Shown: positions 23,133 to 35,300, counted from the first letter of the stretch. The stretch: 64,000 nucleotides of DNA from Peronospora farinosa (GCA_947646735.1 CANTFK010000848.1:186001-250000); one strand, 5' to 3'. Made by a program: numbers and translations. The notes: a model not told the origin generated them from the letters alone.

Positions 23133-24932
23133 TTACTTCTCAAAGTGTCCATCAAAGCCGACAAATCCAGCCATGAGAAACACATGGAAGAAGGTCTTCT
23201 TTTCTATCCGAGAACACCAATTCCAGGCACTAGTAAGACGCCCGTCAATACAGGAACCTGCGTCAAAAAAATTGTCTGCACCACTACCATCAAATCCGTG
23301 TTTGAAAAAGTCGCACAGGATTTCTTTCTGAAGTGTCTCGGCACCACCAAAGCTACCCTCAATGTACGCGCGCGTATTGGGCTGTACTGCGAGCGCTGGA
23401 ATGTCATGCACCGTATTCACGATCGGACTTAATATACGCGAGATCTGTGTGTACTTATCGATGAACATGAGCGCATTGGGCACGTTGTGGTCACCGAGAT
23501 GAACCGCTGAGGAGCCTACCCAACGCGGGCGCATCTTTTGCGTGTGATGCAAAATCGTGTGCACCAAATGAGACGTCTTGGGCGCATGCTGCATGCGGTT
23601 AAGACCCTGACCGGTATCACGAAGCCGATAGATGCTGCCGCGAAGCAAGTCCTCCTCCACAACCCACCACAGATGCAGCATCGATGTCGTAATATTCTTC
23701 CAAAGCAGCAACGACTGCAAGACGTACTCGTACTGAGTAGCGTGGCTGTGACTAAGTCGCGCACCATTCCTACCGGCCCGTATCTCAAGGCTAAGACCTG
23801 GTTCAGCCTTCTCTGGTTTAAAAAACTTTTCTAAATACTCCACCATACGCGTAATAGGTGATCTGTTGGATGCCAAATAGCTCTGGCTGTCAGAAATCGA
23901 TGCCAGACATAGACGAATCTCCTCTTCCGACAACGAAGCTGACGAGTAGTCACGCACCAGCTCGTCAATAGCCTGCTGCTTGCCATGAGAAAAGTGCCGC
24001 AATGCTTCTGGGTCAGCAAGCAAGTCAGCGTTCATGGCAGCCACAGACGTCGCCACGTCACAGCGTTTGTCACGCAGCATGTCAAGTGCGTGTCGTTCCT
24101 CCAGCAAAGATGCCACCGTCTTAATTGGTGCTACGCACGAGAAACCGAGATAGGTTCTAATCTCCCGCAGGTTGGCATCCTGCAGCAAGTAAATCATCTT
24201 GCCGTAGTTGTTTCGCATGCATTCAGGGTTCATCACTTTATAGCGTCGTCCAATCTCAAACACTTGGCGAAAAAAATCCTCATTGTCCTTAAAGTTTTTG
24301 TCCTGCACAAGTCGACGACCTTGACGAAAGTCATTAGCAATCATTAGACCCGAGAGTTCGCCAAACGTTTCGTTCAGTTCGTAAATAACGCGCTTCACAG
24401 GCGAGCGGTAGGACAAGACGTCCACCTTGTCCGTGTACTCACTGACATTGAGCGCTGCATCCAGCAAGTTGAGCAGCAAACGTTCGTCCTCATTAAGTCG
24501 TAATGGAATGTACGCTGCTTCCTTCATTAATGCCGATGGCATCTCTTCGATCTCGTGCATTAACTCGTCATCGTCGTCCTCCAATTTGCTCGTCACAGGC
24601 GCATTATTATTAACTAAGGACTTTACAGGAGAAGGAGAAAGTTTTATAGATGGAAGAGGAATCCGTTCCAGCTCTAAAGAAGACGGAAAAGACTCTTGTA
24701 GAGGCAACGGACAAACGTTAATACGGGGAGTAACGTTGATGGAGTTTTCTGGCATATCTGTCTTCGTATGACGCAACCTGGAGCCAGCGTGATGCTGCGC
24801 TGCAAAGCAAAGCGGACAGTACAAATCCTTGCAATCGTCACAGCGTACAGTAGCCGCCGTATCCTCGCATTCGACGCACATAAGCGTCGTCATCTCAAGT
24901 GGTTTCGGGGAAGGGGCTGCGCATATGGACAT
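23133..24932 (-). CDS. B-box zinc finger plus UPF0652/DUF2009 protein
   Basis: A 599-residue intronless protein. The start at 24932 (MSICAAPSPKPLEMTT) is chosen because the open frame above it runs through the poly-G/poly-C promoter region. Residues about 20-55 form a B-box type zinc finger with paired cysteines (CVEC, CDDC, CPLC) and following histidines. The rest matches the conserved eukaryotic UPF0652/DUF2009 family: YIPLRLNEDERLLLNLLDAA, LSGLMIANDFRQG, FEIGRRYKVMNPECMRNNYG, then RTYLGFSCVAP. The family is found in plants and fungi and its biochemical role is not established. The N-terminal zinc finger may mediate protein contact (inference). Confidence 0.82.
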   Translation of the reverse strand: MSICAAPSPKPLEMTTLMCVECEDTAATVRCDDCKDLYCPLCFAAQHHAGSRLRHTKTDMPENSINVTPRINVCPLPLQESFPSSLELERIPLPSIKLSPSPVKSLVNNNAPVTSKLEDDDDELMHEIEEMPSALMKEAAYIPLRLNEDERLLLNLLDAALNVSEYTDKVDVLSYRSPVKRVIYELNETFGELSGLMIANDFRQGRRLVQDKNFKDNEDFFRQVFEIGRRYKVMNPECMRNNYGKMIYLLQDANLREIRTYLGFSCVAPIKTVASLLEERHALDMLRDKRCDVATSVAAMNADLLADPEALRHFSHGKQQAIDELVRDYSSASLSEEEIRLCLASISDSQSYLASNRSPITRMVEYLEKFFKPEKAEPGLSLEIRAGRNGARLSHSHATQYEYVLQSLLLWKNITTSMLHLWWVVEEDLLRGSIYRLRDTGQGLNRMQHAPKTSHLVHTILHHTQKMRPRWVGSSAVHLGDHNVPNALMFIDKYTQISRILSPIVNTVHDIPALAVQPNTRAYIEGSFGGAETLQKEILCDFFKHGFDGSGADNFFDAGSCIDGRLTSAWNWCSRIEKKTFFHVFLMAGFVGFDGHFEK

Positions 24933-25120
24933 ATGGATAGAATTGATGTATCGGTACTTAAACTTCGTCAAAATGAATCGTGGCACTGCGTCATGTGGTC
25001 CACGTAATGGGGGGGGGAGGCAGTGGACTCTTAAGAGAAAACCAAGCTGGCCGACTGAAGGCCTTCTTCCCACAACCCGACACAGACTTCCCCCCCCCCC
25101 TGCCTTTTTATCACATACAA
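24933..25120. promoter_or_regulatory. Short divergent promoter region with G- and C-homopolymers
   Basis: Less than 200 bp separates the starts of the UPF0652 gene (-) and the PP2A-A gene (+). It contains a G tract near 25008-25016 followed by AGGCAG, and a C tract near 25089-25100 followed by TGCC, so the tracts are inverted with respect to each other. Assignment as a bidirectional promoter is positional inference. Confidence 0.5.
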
Positions 25121-27371
25121 ATGGGTACGTCGTTATGACCCTTAGCGACTTGTTCATGCGTGTCTTTGTACTTTAATTCTATCACGTTCTTTTATTTCTT
25201 AACGTATGATGTTTTGTATATATTTTATTACTCAATAGAGGACGAAGTGTATCCAATGACGTTGCTAACGGAGGAGCTTAAAAGCGATGAAGTAGAGACA
25301 CGCATTAAAGCCATGCGTCGTCTTCGTACTGTAGCACAAGCTCTGGGTCCCGAACGTACTCGCTCGGATCTGTTGCCGTTCCTTCGTGGTAGGTGGTGGC
25401 TGGCTCTTCCTATGTAACAATAACGTTAAAGAGATGTTATTGGAAAGTTACTAACAGATATTTTATGCTTGAGTAGAAGCTACAGAAGATGAAGATGAAG
25501 TGCTTGTGGCACTAGCCGAGGAGCTTGGCGGTTTTGTAGATCTTGTAGGTGGTGCTGAACACGCGTCAGCTCTTGTGGAACCTCTCGAAGTCCTCGCGGG
25601 TGTAGAGGAGACCGTTGTGCGAGACCGCGCCGTTGAGTCGCTGCAGAAGACGGTGGCTGTGGTCCCCAACGTGGGCGATGTGATGGTGCCCCTGGCCAAG
25701 CGTCTAGCTGAAGGAGACTGGTTTACGTCCCGCGTGTCTGTGTGCTCGCTCTTTGCGTCAATTTACAGCAAGATGACGGATGCTGGACGCAAGAAAGAGC
25801 TCCGAGAGTATGTTGCTGGTACTTCTTTACTTATATGTCAAAAGGTTCGGGGTTTAATTGGTAGCTCGTGACTTGAAGCTTTTATCAGATGATGTGCAAT
25901 GATGATACTCCCATGGTGCGTCGTGCTGCTGCTGCGAACATTGGCAAGTTTGCGGAAGCGATGGAGAAGGAACATATTGCCAACATGATCTTGCCACTTT
26001 TTCGGGCACTTACGGCGGACGACCAGGACAGCGTGCGTCTACTGGCTATTGAGAACTCGGCGGCCATTGCTGAGCTACTTTCGGAGGACGACAACTCGAT
26101 GAACGTGCTTCCTATTGTGCGCTCTTCTGTAGAGGACCGCTCTTGGCGTGTGCGATTTAGCATTGCAAAAAACTTTTTCCCTCTCTCGCGTGCCATGGGA
26201 ACGCAGATTACGGAGTCGGAGCTGCTTGGTTGCTTCATCAATCTTCTTCAGGTACAAAAGTGATGCGAGTGATTGAAACAGAAGAGTTTAATCGACTCAT
26301 AGTTTGCGCTGCTGTGTGTAGGATGCAGAGGCCGAAGTGCGCACTGCCGCCGCGAAGAACTTGTCGGGCTACATCTCCATTATCAAGAGTGAGCTTTTTA
26401 CAAGCGAGATCCTTCCGCTGCTGTCGGCGTTGTCCCAGGACACGGCGCCCAATGTTCGCAGTACGTGTTTTTATTGGTTGGTATTGTTTTTGTGTGGATC
26501 AAACGTTAACACTGTTCGATGTAAATTTGTGACTTTGAATTGTAGCTGCTGTTTCCATCGCATGCATGGAACTTGTACCCAAGCTGGGCGAGGTCACATC
26601 CAAGTCGACACTGGCTCCTCTACTGCTACTTTTTTTGCGCGATGAGGTCGTGGATGTGCGGCTAAACATTCTGAAACGTATGGAACTTCTAGCTCAGTGG
26701 ATGGCTTCCTTCGAATCAATGCTTCTGCCGGCCATCGCTGACCTGGCGCGTGACCTGCAGTGGCGTGTGCGTGAGGCTGTGATCTTATCTATCCCTGCTC
26801 TTGCCGGCAGTCTGGGTGCTCAATATTTCCAGGAGCATCTGCTGGAGATTTGTGTTAGCGCCTTCACGGACATGGTAGGCGAAGTTCGCTTGAGTGCAAC
26901 GAAGGTCCTGCCGCAGCTACTAGAGTCTCTGGGTAGCGACTACATCCTTGAGAACATTATGCCGCGCCTGAATCAGATCTTCGACAAGTCCGTGATCTAC
27001 CAGGAGCGCGTCAACGTGCTACATGCGCTGAAGCAGATGGCCGTGGAAAAGGTGGCAAGTGACTTGCTAACCGCCATGACGACACTGGCCATCCGCGGCG
27101 CAAACGACAAAATCCCTAACGTTAGGTTCGTGGCCTCCATGACTTTAGAGCAGTTGTGTAAACTTGCAGATGCTTCCGTGGTCGTGGCTCAAGTCAGGTA
27201 CGTCATATCGGCAGCGGCTTCTCGCTCTTTTTTCGTCCTCCATAAAATTTGGCAAATACTTACTGTATTGCCTCATATTTGTGCAGACCTTGCCTGACGG
27301 AGCTAGTGAACGACGCCGACATGGACGTCAAGTATTACTCGAGTATCGCGCTGGATGCGGTCCAGGGCTAG
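25121..27371 (+). CDS. Protein phosphatase 2A 65-kDa scaffold subunit A (HEAT repeats)
   Basis: Seven-exon model: 25121-25124, 25239-25388, 25477-25807, 25879-26251, 26322-26460, 26546-27197, 27287-27371; total 1734 nt (577 residues, near the usual 589). It aligns along its length with the A/PR65 family: [63 protein letters not shown], ending [15 protein letters not shown]. Tandem HEAT repeats form the scaffold for the catalytic C and regulatory B subunits. Exon 1 is only ATGG, spliced to AGGACGAAG to give MEDEVYPM. Exon 4 uses the acceptor GAAG at 25878, giving [12 protein letters not shown] at family length; the nearer CAG would create a stop. Confidence 0.9.
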
Positions 27372-27641
27372 ACAGTGTAGGAACGCATGAGGATTTGCGG
27401 AGGCGTTTGCCCCTTCGCTCCATTCCTTTCTGGCTTTATTGTTATCAAGCCTTCTAGTGTGACACCAGATTTTTTTTCTGCTATATATTTTCTTGCTGCT
27501 CAAGCGTTGAGGCTGTGCATTTGATAGGTACATGAAGGACCAACCTCGCAGATAATGTAATCGAAACTGATTGGCGTGGCTATTTTATGGCTTCGCGTGC
27601 TCTAGTAGCTATCAGCCTCTTGATGGTACATGGACATCAAT
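27372..27641. other. Intergenic region between convergent PP2A-A and PdxT genes
   Basis: Holds the two 3' flanks. Includes a T-rich stretch around 27468-27495. No gene seen. Confidence 0.4.
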
Positions 27642-28307
27642 CTATACACGAGGCAGGACGACAGTCTCAATAAAGTACTGGTGCCAGCGTGTATCTGTCG
27701 TGATCTCCGGGTGGAAAGCCGTGACCAGGATGTTGTTTTTGCGAGCGGCGATAATGACGTCCACAGGGTCAGAGCCGTCGACAGGCTTGGCGTTGGCCAC
27801 GCGAGAAAGCACCTCGATCTCCTCGCCTACAGAGATGATGGCGGGCGCGCGGATGAACACGGCGTTGTACGGCTCCGCATTAAAGCCCGGTGGACCGTCC
27901 ACAAGCATTTCAAAGCTGTGCACCTGTGCGCCGAAGAAGTTGCGCGAGACTTCGACGTCCAGACCACCGATGAGCGTCTGGCCACCCTCTTCCGTATGCT
28001 TGGCCTGTTGACTGAGCATTATCATGCCGGCGCATGTGCCCCAGATAGGACGACAGTCCGCAACCCACTTCTTGAGTGGTTCGACGAGGCCCCAGCGCAC
28101 GGCTACCTTCCCGATCGTAGTGCTCTCGCCACCAGGCAGTACCAGCGCGTCCACGTTCTGCAGCTGCTCGGGTAGACGGATAGCCACAGCATTCACGACT
28201 ACAGTTTCCCCGGTAGTAGTCTTGGCGTTCATATTTTCTAGCATGGCTATGTGCTCTTCAAACGCACCTTGCAACGCCAGCACACCGACCGTCAGTGTCT
28301 TCGTCAT
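27642..28307 (-). CDS. PDX2: Pyridoxal 5'-phosphate synthase glutaminase subunit PdxT/PDX2
   Basis: Intronless, 221 residues. Class I glutamine amidotransferase of vitamin B6 synthesis: it hydrolyses glutamine and channels ammonia to the PdxS/PDX1 synthase. The fold begins with TVGVLALQGAFEEH, a family hallmark. PGGEST is at residues 59-64, the catalytic cysteine is C92 in WGTCAGM, and the His-Glu pair is H199/E201 in FHPE. VSRNFFGAQVHSFE is the conserved stretch contacting the synthase. All catalytic residues are present. No transit peptide is evident, so it is probably cytosolic. The PdxS partner is not in this window. Confidence 0.95.
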   Translation of the reverse strand: MTKTLTVGVLALQGAFEEHIAMLENMNAKTTTGETVVVNAVAIRLPEQLQNVDALVLPGGESTTIGKVAVRWGLVEPLKKWVADCRPIWGTCAGMIMLSQQAKHTEEGGQTLIGGLDVEVSRNFFGAQVHSFEMLVDGPPGFNAEPYNAVFIRAPAIISVGEEIEVLSRVANAKPVDGSDPVDVIIAARKNNILVTAFHPEITTDTRWHQYFIETVVLPRV

Positions 28308-28433
28308 CGTGTTCGTATGTGGCCCAGAGGTGGCCCATTATCATCTCCTCTCCAAACCGATATGGATTACTATTGACAAAGCCTTTGAAAATTAATATGA
28401 GTACACTACATCGACTTTTCAGACTTATTAAGC

Positions 28434-30309
28434 ATGGCGTCCGAGGCACATCTGCGTGCCCAGTATGAGGTTCGTCTGCATTTGCTTTTCTCTTTCTTAC
28501 TAATATTCTACATCTAAACCTCATTTGATGTAATTAGCTGTTGATAAAGGAAAACAAACTGCTCAAAACAAACGTGGAGAAGCTCGATCGAGAAAACCAC
28601 GACCTCAAGCGCTCAGTCTACGAGCTTACCCTTAAGTACTGCATACCTCTATATTCGCATAAATTGACATATCAGAAAGTAGAGGCAACTCTACCAAGTT
28701 GAAGCAATCACAAAACTGACCATCACTCTCACAGATTGGACTCAGCCCACGCGCCATCCTCGTCGACCCGTGCTGCCGCAGCGGATCCCTTCGCTATCGC
28801 AGATTTGCTGGCCGCCCCAAGTGCTGAAACTGCAGCCGAGTCGTCGTTCTGTCGAGCTCGTGGTAGTTCGGGGGCGTTGCTAGGTACCAAGGGAGATTTG
28901 TACGACACAGATGCTGAAGGAGATGCTCGTGTTCTTGTGCATAAATCGACACTAAGAGCTCATGCAGGAGCCGTATACACGTCTAAATTCTCACCTTGTG
29001 GACGGCTGCTGGTGTCCGGTGGCTTCGATTGCAAAGTGATGCTCTGGGACGTGACTACTAAATTCAATCAGCCGCAGTTGGCGGCGCTTTCGAAACACGC
29101 GCAGCTCGTGATTGACGTGAGTTGGGCTGAGGACAGTGCGACTCTTGTGTCAGCCAGCTATGACCACACGGTGAAGCTTTGGGACGTTGAGAAGAGCCAA
29201 CTCGTTAGTAGCAAGGAGGTGGATGGGCTTGTCCAGTGTGTGGGCTTCAATATGGCTGGTACAGGAAAAATGTCATGTATTGTGTGGAAATGAAGGAGGG
29301 TACTGACACGCTGCTGTGTGTGAATATGCAGACAACAACCAGTTTTTCTTAGGATCCAGCAAATGCTGTCTTCATATGGTAGATGTACGCTCCGAGGTGT
29401 GTCGCACCTGGTCCAACGACGCCATGGTGAACGCGCTTCACGTCTCACATGACGGTCTTACGGTCACTACGGGTGACAGCAAGGTTTGTTTGTATTTAGT
29501 AATGGAACCTTAGCTGTTTTCATATGCCTTACATGTGGCGATGGGATTTCTAGGGCATGCTGAAGACATGGGACGTTCGGATGGATATGTGTCTTGAAGA
29601 GTTATCCGTACTAAACGACCCAGCCAGACACGCCATCTCGCACGTACATGCGTCGCCAGCCAGTGATGGCGGTGACGACGGGCGCTTTCTCGGCGTTAAC
29701 AGCTACGACAACGTCCTGCGTGTGTACGACCGACGCTCCAAGCTCATCAGTTCTCGTAGCTCGAGGCGCGGCCCTGGTGGAGGCAGTAATAGCCGTGATG
29801 ACCAGCTGCAGCTGGTGTGCTCTGTATCGGGTCATAAGAACAAGAACTGGCCTATTAAGAGCTCGTTCTTCCGGGGTGACGGCTACAAGTACAAGCTGGC
29901 GCTGCCACCCCGCGGACGACTTGGAGGTGGCTTAGGTGGCGGTTCTAGTACTAGTTCACGGCGCAAGCTCACGGACGGCGACGGAGAGGATTTCGAGGAT
30001 TCAAGTGGAGAGCATGGGTCCATGGATTCCGCACGTGAAACGCTGCTACTTGCTACCGGAAGTGCGGACCGCCATATATACTTGCACGAAGTGACGCCGT
30101 CAAAGCACGCTGCAGATTCAAGCGCGTCCGGCAAACACACACAAAGTCTCGTGCAAAAGATCGATGCCCATAATGATCGTGTGTACTGTGTGGATTTTCA
30201 CCCCACCGAGCCCATTCTGGCTTCCGCTTCGGCCGACTGCTCAATCAAAATCTGGCTGCCACGCTCTGGATCTAACTCCGTCACGCGTCTTGCAAAGGCC
30301 AAGAAGTAG
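28434..30309 (+). CDS. Coiled-coil and WD40 repeat protein
   Basis: Five-exon model: 28434-28469, 28538-28635, 28735-29258, 29332-29483, 29554-30309; total 1566 nt (521 residues), frame kept at each junction. Residues about 8-45 form a short coiled coil (LLIKENKLLKTNVEKLDREN). WD40 repeats follow from about residue 90 (HAGAVYTSKFSPCGRLLVSG, DCKVMLWDV; SYDHTVKLWDV; GMLKTWDVRMD; and a final HNDRVYCVDFHP...SIKIW). A basic, glycine/serine-rich loop lies between the last two repeats. A beta-propeller scaffold; the partner complex is not identifiable by eye. The first donor is GAG/GTTCGT, an uncommon form. Confidence 0.82.
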
Positions 30310-31465
30310 GCAAACATCTGCTGGTGTGAAACAGTCTTGGGAAAAGGTCATCGTACACAGGTCGATCAGGAACCAAGCAAAGAAACGAAAATGTATTATA
30401 TTAATCGATGGTCATATGGCAAGCAGTACGACGGCGCTTATCATTAGCTGAGCTTCCGCGTCTTCTTACTGCTTCAATTGTACCTTGCGGGAGGATCGGT
30501 CTACACAGGAGCCCACTTTCGGTCACGCCGATATACGAGCACGAGCAACTATGCGGGCTTCTTTTCGCAGTGCCAGGACGCGATGTAGTGCCAGGACGCG
30601 ATGTAGTGCCAGCACCCTACGGTTCGTCACACCAGCTTCAGCTAGCGTCCGCTTTCTTGCGAATATGTCGTTTTTTGTGCTGGTCTTGGTGCGAACAGCT
30701 AGCTTCCGCCGCAAATGTGGTATGCCATCTTCGCCAGGTACGTACAGTGGTCAGCAACCAAGTGCACAACAATTTTCTGTCTCACGAGCATGACGGTAGG
30801 CAGCAACTATTTCCCCTTGTTGCATCCAGCAACTCAAGTTCTCGAGCAGCTACCATCTTCTCGCTCTTAAACAATATCGCGAACGCACGCTCTTCACTTG
30901 CATTAACAGGCCGCTCCTCATGAGGACTTTTACGTCACGTTCAGTGATCCTACTTCTTTTGTTGGGCCAAGTCCTCGTCAACACAAGATGGGTGGGCGCC
31001 ATCATCACGTAGTGCAGGACAGCTTCATGCAGCTCCCGTTTGAGGTATCAGTCTTGTAATAATGCACTTCCGTCTTTTCCAAAGTAGTCTGGTACACCGC
31101 TTTCGAGTTTGTGAGTTTGCTCTTCTTTACATTGAAACTGACCAGAATTCTGCGGTGCAGCCTTGCAAAACAGCCTGAAGGGATTCAACTTGTTCAGCGT
31201 AGCGTGGCCGAATTTCTACAGTAAAACGACAAGCCTCTCTCTCTCCCTTTTCAAGCACTGCAACATGTCATGGCTCAGGATGGCTACAGTCTCTATTAGC
31301 AAACGTTAGCATAATTTTAGCAAAGACTCTTGTTGCTTCTTGTCCGTGTTGTGGCATGATGGCAAGAACCATCCTTATAACGACACATCAGTTTGCGACT
31401 TCAATATGTGATGATGGCTGAGAGATGTGACAACTTTGGGTAACGAGTTGAACGGCTTGGTTCGT
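30310..31465. other. 1.15-kb intergenic region with a small tandem duplication
   Basis: Open frames on both strands reach 171 codons near 30408-30923 but lack recognisable domains and lie across a two-copy 18-bp direct repeat (AGTGCCAGGACGCGATGT at 30569 and 30587). I do not call a gene. It should hold the 3' ends of the WD40 gene and the minus-strand gene that follows. Confidence 0.4.
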
Positions 31466-32110
31466 TTACAGTTGTGGGATATAGAACCCCGTCACTAGAG
31501 TTGGCTCTTGAGATCCATCATCCATGTCATAGTCGGACACAGTCGCCACGTAAGTAAAGTCGTCTTTGCTTGATCCGTAGCGGTCAACCCAAGCATCAAC
31601 AATAGCATCCTTTTTAGAGTCAATCGACGGCATCGCATACATGGTGGGACGTCCATAATCTGCATCGCTTCGCTCTGATCCGAATTCGTTCATGTCTGCG
31701 CTACGCTGGCTGGCCGTCTCGTTCTTGTCTTCGTAGCTTTGAATGCTGTTCATCGAGCTGGGTGGTGACCAGAACCATCGCTCGCCTTGGTACGCATCCG
31801 ACACGAATGAGTCAGAGTCTTCGTCAGCCGAGCAACCGTCAAGACTGCCGTCGTCAGTGCTCCAATCTGCGTCGTCGTCACTAGAAAACATTCCGGAGCT
31901 ACAATCGTCCGTGGGTTCGTCCTCGATCACCTCCGACAAGGAGACCGCTTTTATAGCGGTAAAGACGTCGTCAGCCCACTGGGGCCCTTTTGGCTCGGGA
32001 GGGACACTCCATAATAAAGTCTGTTCCATGTGCTTGAGGATACTCCATGGCATTCTGCTGACAGTGTCCACTACCTTTCGAATCGCCAAAGTGGTGGCCG
32101 GTAGAACCAT
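31466..32110 (-). CDS. Acidic serine/aspartate-rich hypothetical protein
   Basis: A 214-residue open frame with a sensible ATG. The middle is very acidic and serine-rich (DDDADWSTDDGSLDGCSADE). The ends are less biased: an N-terminal segment resembling an amphipathic helix (RKVVDTVSRMPWSILKHMEQ), and a C-terminal DAWVDRYGSSKDDFTYVATVSDY segment. No known domain recognised. A pyrimidine-poor CAG just upstream of the ATG allows an additional 5' exon within 32111-32260. Codon-like bias toward acidic residues supports a real gene, but the function is unknown. Confidence 0.55.
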   Translation of the reverse strand: MVLPATTLAIRKVVDTVSRMPWSILKHMEQTLLWSVPPEPKGPQWADDVFTAIKAVSLSEVIEDEPTDDCSSGMFSSDDDADWSTDDGSLDGCSADEDSDSFVSDAYQGERWFWSPPSSMNSIQSYEDKNETASQRSADMNEFGSERSDADYGRPTMYAMPSIDSKKDAIVDAWVDRYGSSKDDFTYVATVSDYDMDDGSQEPTLVTGFYIPQL

Positions 32111-32372
32111 ATCTCTGCAACGATACGCAGTTTATTTGTCAATGCCGCACCACTTGTCCCCGACACAACAAATCTCTTGTGCTCCAGCTGAAACGTAAGA
32201 AAACGGCTGGAGCAGCTGCGTGGATTGTGTGAATTTCTTGCTGCTTGCATCCGTTTTCTTCTAACCTTCTGTGGTGACCGCTCTCACTTTATCATTACAT
32301 ACTCAACGTTGTCACTGAAACTCCCATTGAGCTTTATTAGAAAAAAAGCCTCAAAGTACCAAACGGCGTTAC

Positions 32373-35300
32373 CTAAAGCCAGACTTCGTCTTCCTGTTCT
32401 GTCATACTCGAGGCGTTAGAGTCACACATAGATGACGACGTGGAGCTACTGCCTTGCAGGTATCGCCATGGGTGGGCTATGTCCTCACGTGTAACGGAGC
32501 TGTCGTGGAAACTGTACTTGAGTGCTTCGTCTAGTGCATCCTCTTCGGTGGTAAGTCGACCAAGCTCTGACGGCGCTAGGGTCTTGCTGGTTCTTATCAC
32601 GGGTGATTGGCAGTCCTCGCTGAAGAAAAACAGCTCCCAGCACTCTTGGCAGTATAGCTCACTCTGTTCACTCGCAACGTTTAGCTCCGCGAGCTCACCA
32701 GTGGCTCCACAACGGTAGCAGTGCTGGCCCTCAGTATCACGATCTAGCTGCGAAAGACGCAGCGGACTTGAGCCAACTGCCGTGGTGGAGTGACGCTCAA
32801 AGTGTAACTCCATTTGCAGACTTTGAAGGATCTCCTGGATCTCGTCAAGCATGCTTTCTTTTATCAGCACCACAAGCACAGGTTTGTCCTTGATGACCTC
32901 CCAAATATCCGGGATATTACGGAAGCGTTCGTTCACAAGCGGGTTGGACAATGCGCCATCCTCAATTTCGTCGTATTCTTCTTTTTCTTCGACCTCTTCG
33001 TTCTCCTTGTCATGCTGATGCTCCTCATGAAAATTTTGGTCTCCGTGGTCATCCGTATCGCCAACCTCCTCCTCTTGGACCTGGTCTAACTTCATACCCA
33101 ACGACGTGTCCATATTTTTCTTATCATCTGCGATTATCTCCTCGTTCTTCTCCTCATCGTCATCACCGCCAGCAAACTCGTCAGACTCTTCTTTATCGTG
33201 GTTGCCATTTTTAAATGGAAAATCAAGCAGATCGTCAAGAGAAGCCACGCTTGCAGCCAAGTCTCGCTCACTGATGCTGTCAATACCGGCAACGCCATCA
33301 TCCTCATCAGCATTCTCGACTTCTGCATCCATGTGATCGTCAGCGTGCTCGTGCTCGTTCTTATAGGAGCACTCTTCTTCCAACACAACCATCATCTTAG
33401 GTTTCTCCACCTCCTGGTTCTCATCCATAACTGGGTCTACTCGTTTGCTGTCATCACAAGTAGCCTCCTTTGGCTCTACCAACTCCATATTATCTCCTAC
33501 AGCTTCACCGCTAGCTTCACCGCTAGCTTCACCGCTAACTTCACCGCTAGCCTCTTCATTTGTATTGTTGATCGCCGGAAGATTCTCTACATGCACAGCC
33601 AAGTCTCGCTCATTGATGCTGTCAGTACCGGCAACGCCATCATCCTCCTCAGCATTCTCGACTTCTGCATCCATGTGATCGTCAGCGTGCTCGTACTTGT
33701 TCGTATAGGAGCACTCTTCTTCCAACACAACCATCATCTTAGGTTTCTCCACCTCCTGGTTCTCATCCATAACTGGGTCTACTCGTTTGCTGTCATCACA
33801 ACTAGCCTCCTTCGGCTCTGCCAACTCCATATTATCTCCTACAGCTTCACCGCTAGCTTCACCGGTAGTTTCCACAATAACCTCTTCATTTGTATTGATG
33901 AGATCTGCTTCATCCTCCAGTGCCTTCTCGCTCTCATCACAACCATCCATTAATTGCGCCGGCGTCGCAGTGCTGTTAAGACTCGCCGTAGTACAACGCT
34001 CGGTCAGATTTCCGCCCTCCACGACAAAATCCTTTAGTGAAATGAAATCGTCAGTCACGGGTTCTGGGGCAGGAAGCACATCGGAGGTGGTATCACTGCT
34101 GACCAAAGAAGCAGGGCCCACCAAAGATACATACTGAGTAGCAACCGACGGCGGCGGGATGGAAATGTCTTCTTGCATCTTTGCAAACCTCTCATCCGAT
34201 CTGTGTTCGGGCACATCTGCAATCTTGGTTTCAACGCTATTGTTAATATCTTCGACTTTGTACTCTTCCTCCTGCTCTACCACACTTTCGTTGCTGGTGC
34301 AGCCGTTCCCTGGACTAGGTGCGTGGTTCGAAGCCACAGCATCGTCCTGAAAAATAGTGTACGACAAATATTTGGAATGCGTCTTTCGACCTAGAGGATG
34401 ACCAGGAGCGTGAGCCGGCTGAAATTCTTTTGATGTAGATTTGTCGACCTGCTTCGCCAAGCATGCCTTTGCGTAAATATACATCAGCTTTGACTGGACT
34501 GTTCCTTCCCTTATATCAAGCACTGGTATTCCCCCAAACTCGCATTCTTCCACGGGCCGCCCTGTAGCTCGGGCGACAACATCAGCGGCCTCATCAAAAC
34601 TCAATCGAGACATGTTGCTGACTTGGCTATCACGTGACACTACTCGTGGGCGCGCAGATGCCGTGATTTGTGGTTGTGAAGACTTGCTTTTCAACTGAAA
34701 CTGACGTCGAAAATCGTCACATGAAGCCGATTTCACGGATAACAATTGGCCCTGATCCAGCTGGTTGAAGCGAGAAGAGTCCTTATGCTGTTGACGACGG
34801 TGTGAGATGCTGATGGGTTCGTCTACGCTCGTCGGCAGCTCACGACAGAAATCTCCCGTTGCGCCATCTCCATACGACCGAACTCGACCTCGTGCGTAGA
34901 CATTCATCGAGCTGGTCGTGTAGCGTCGCTCTTTTACTTTACTATTGGATCCTCCAAATTGATACGATAACTCCTGTTCGTTACTCTGCTGCTTGTACGT
35001 GGCTCTGTCTCTCGAAAAATGTTGCGACACTGGCAAATGTAGTTTGTTCTCCCTGTCATTCACATTACCTCGTTCCATCCTCCGCATGCCTTGATCTACA
35101 CTATTATTACGACGCGGTGGCCGTGGCATCGGTTCAAACTCGGGTTGAGTTTGTGGCATTGTCGGTCGTCTTATACGTGCCGAAGTATCTTCTTCATCTG
35201 CTAAATGTGGCAGCAATTCTCCCACTGGATCCGTTACCCGGTTCGAAGATGCATGGAACCTTAGAACCACTGGCTTTTCCACGACATGTAGCCATCTCAG

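Noticed and set aside
27642..28307. Recent bacterial transfer of pdxT
   Set aside because: PdxT/PDX2 is widespread in plants, fungi and protists with the same residues; nothing in the sequence points to recent transfer.
30408..30923. 171-codon frame in the intergenic region
   Set aside because: No domain, biased toward repeats (18-bp duplication), competing frames on both strands.
33198..33953. 251-codon plus-strand frame in the PDZ gene
   Set aside because: Antisense by-product of the acidic repeat region; it repeats itself with the 343-bp period.
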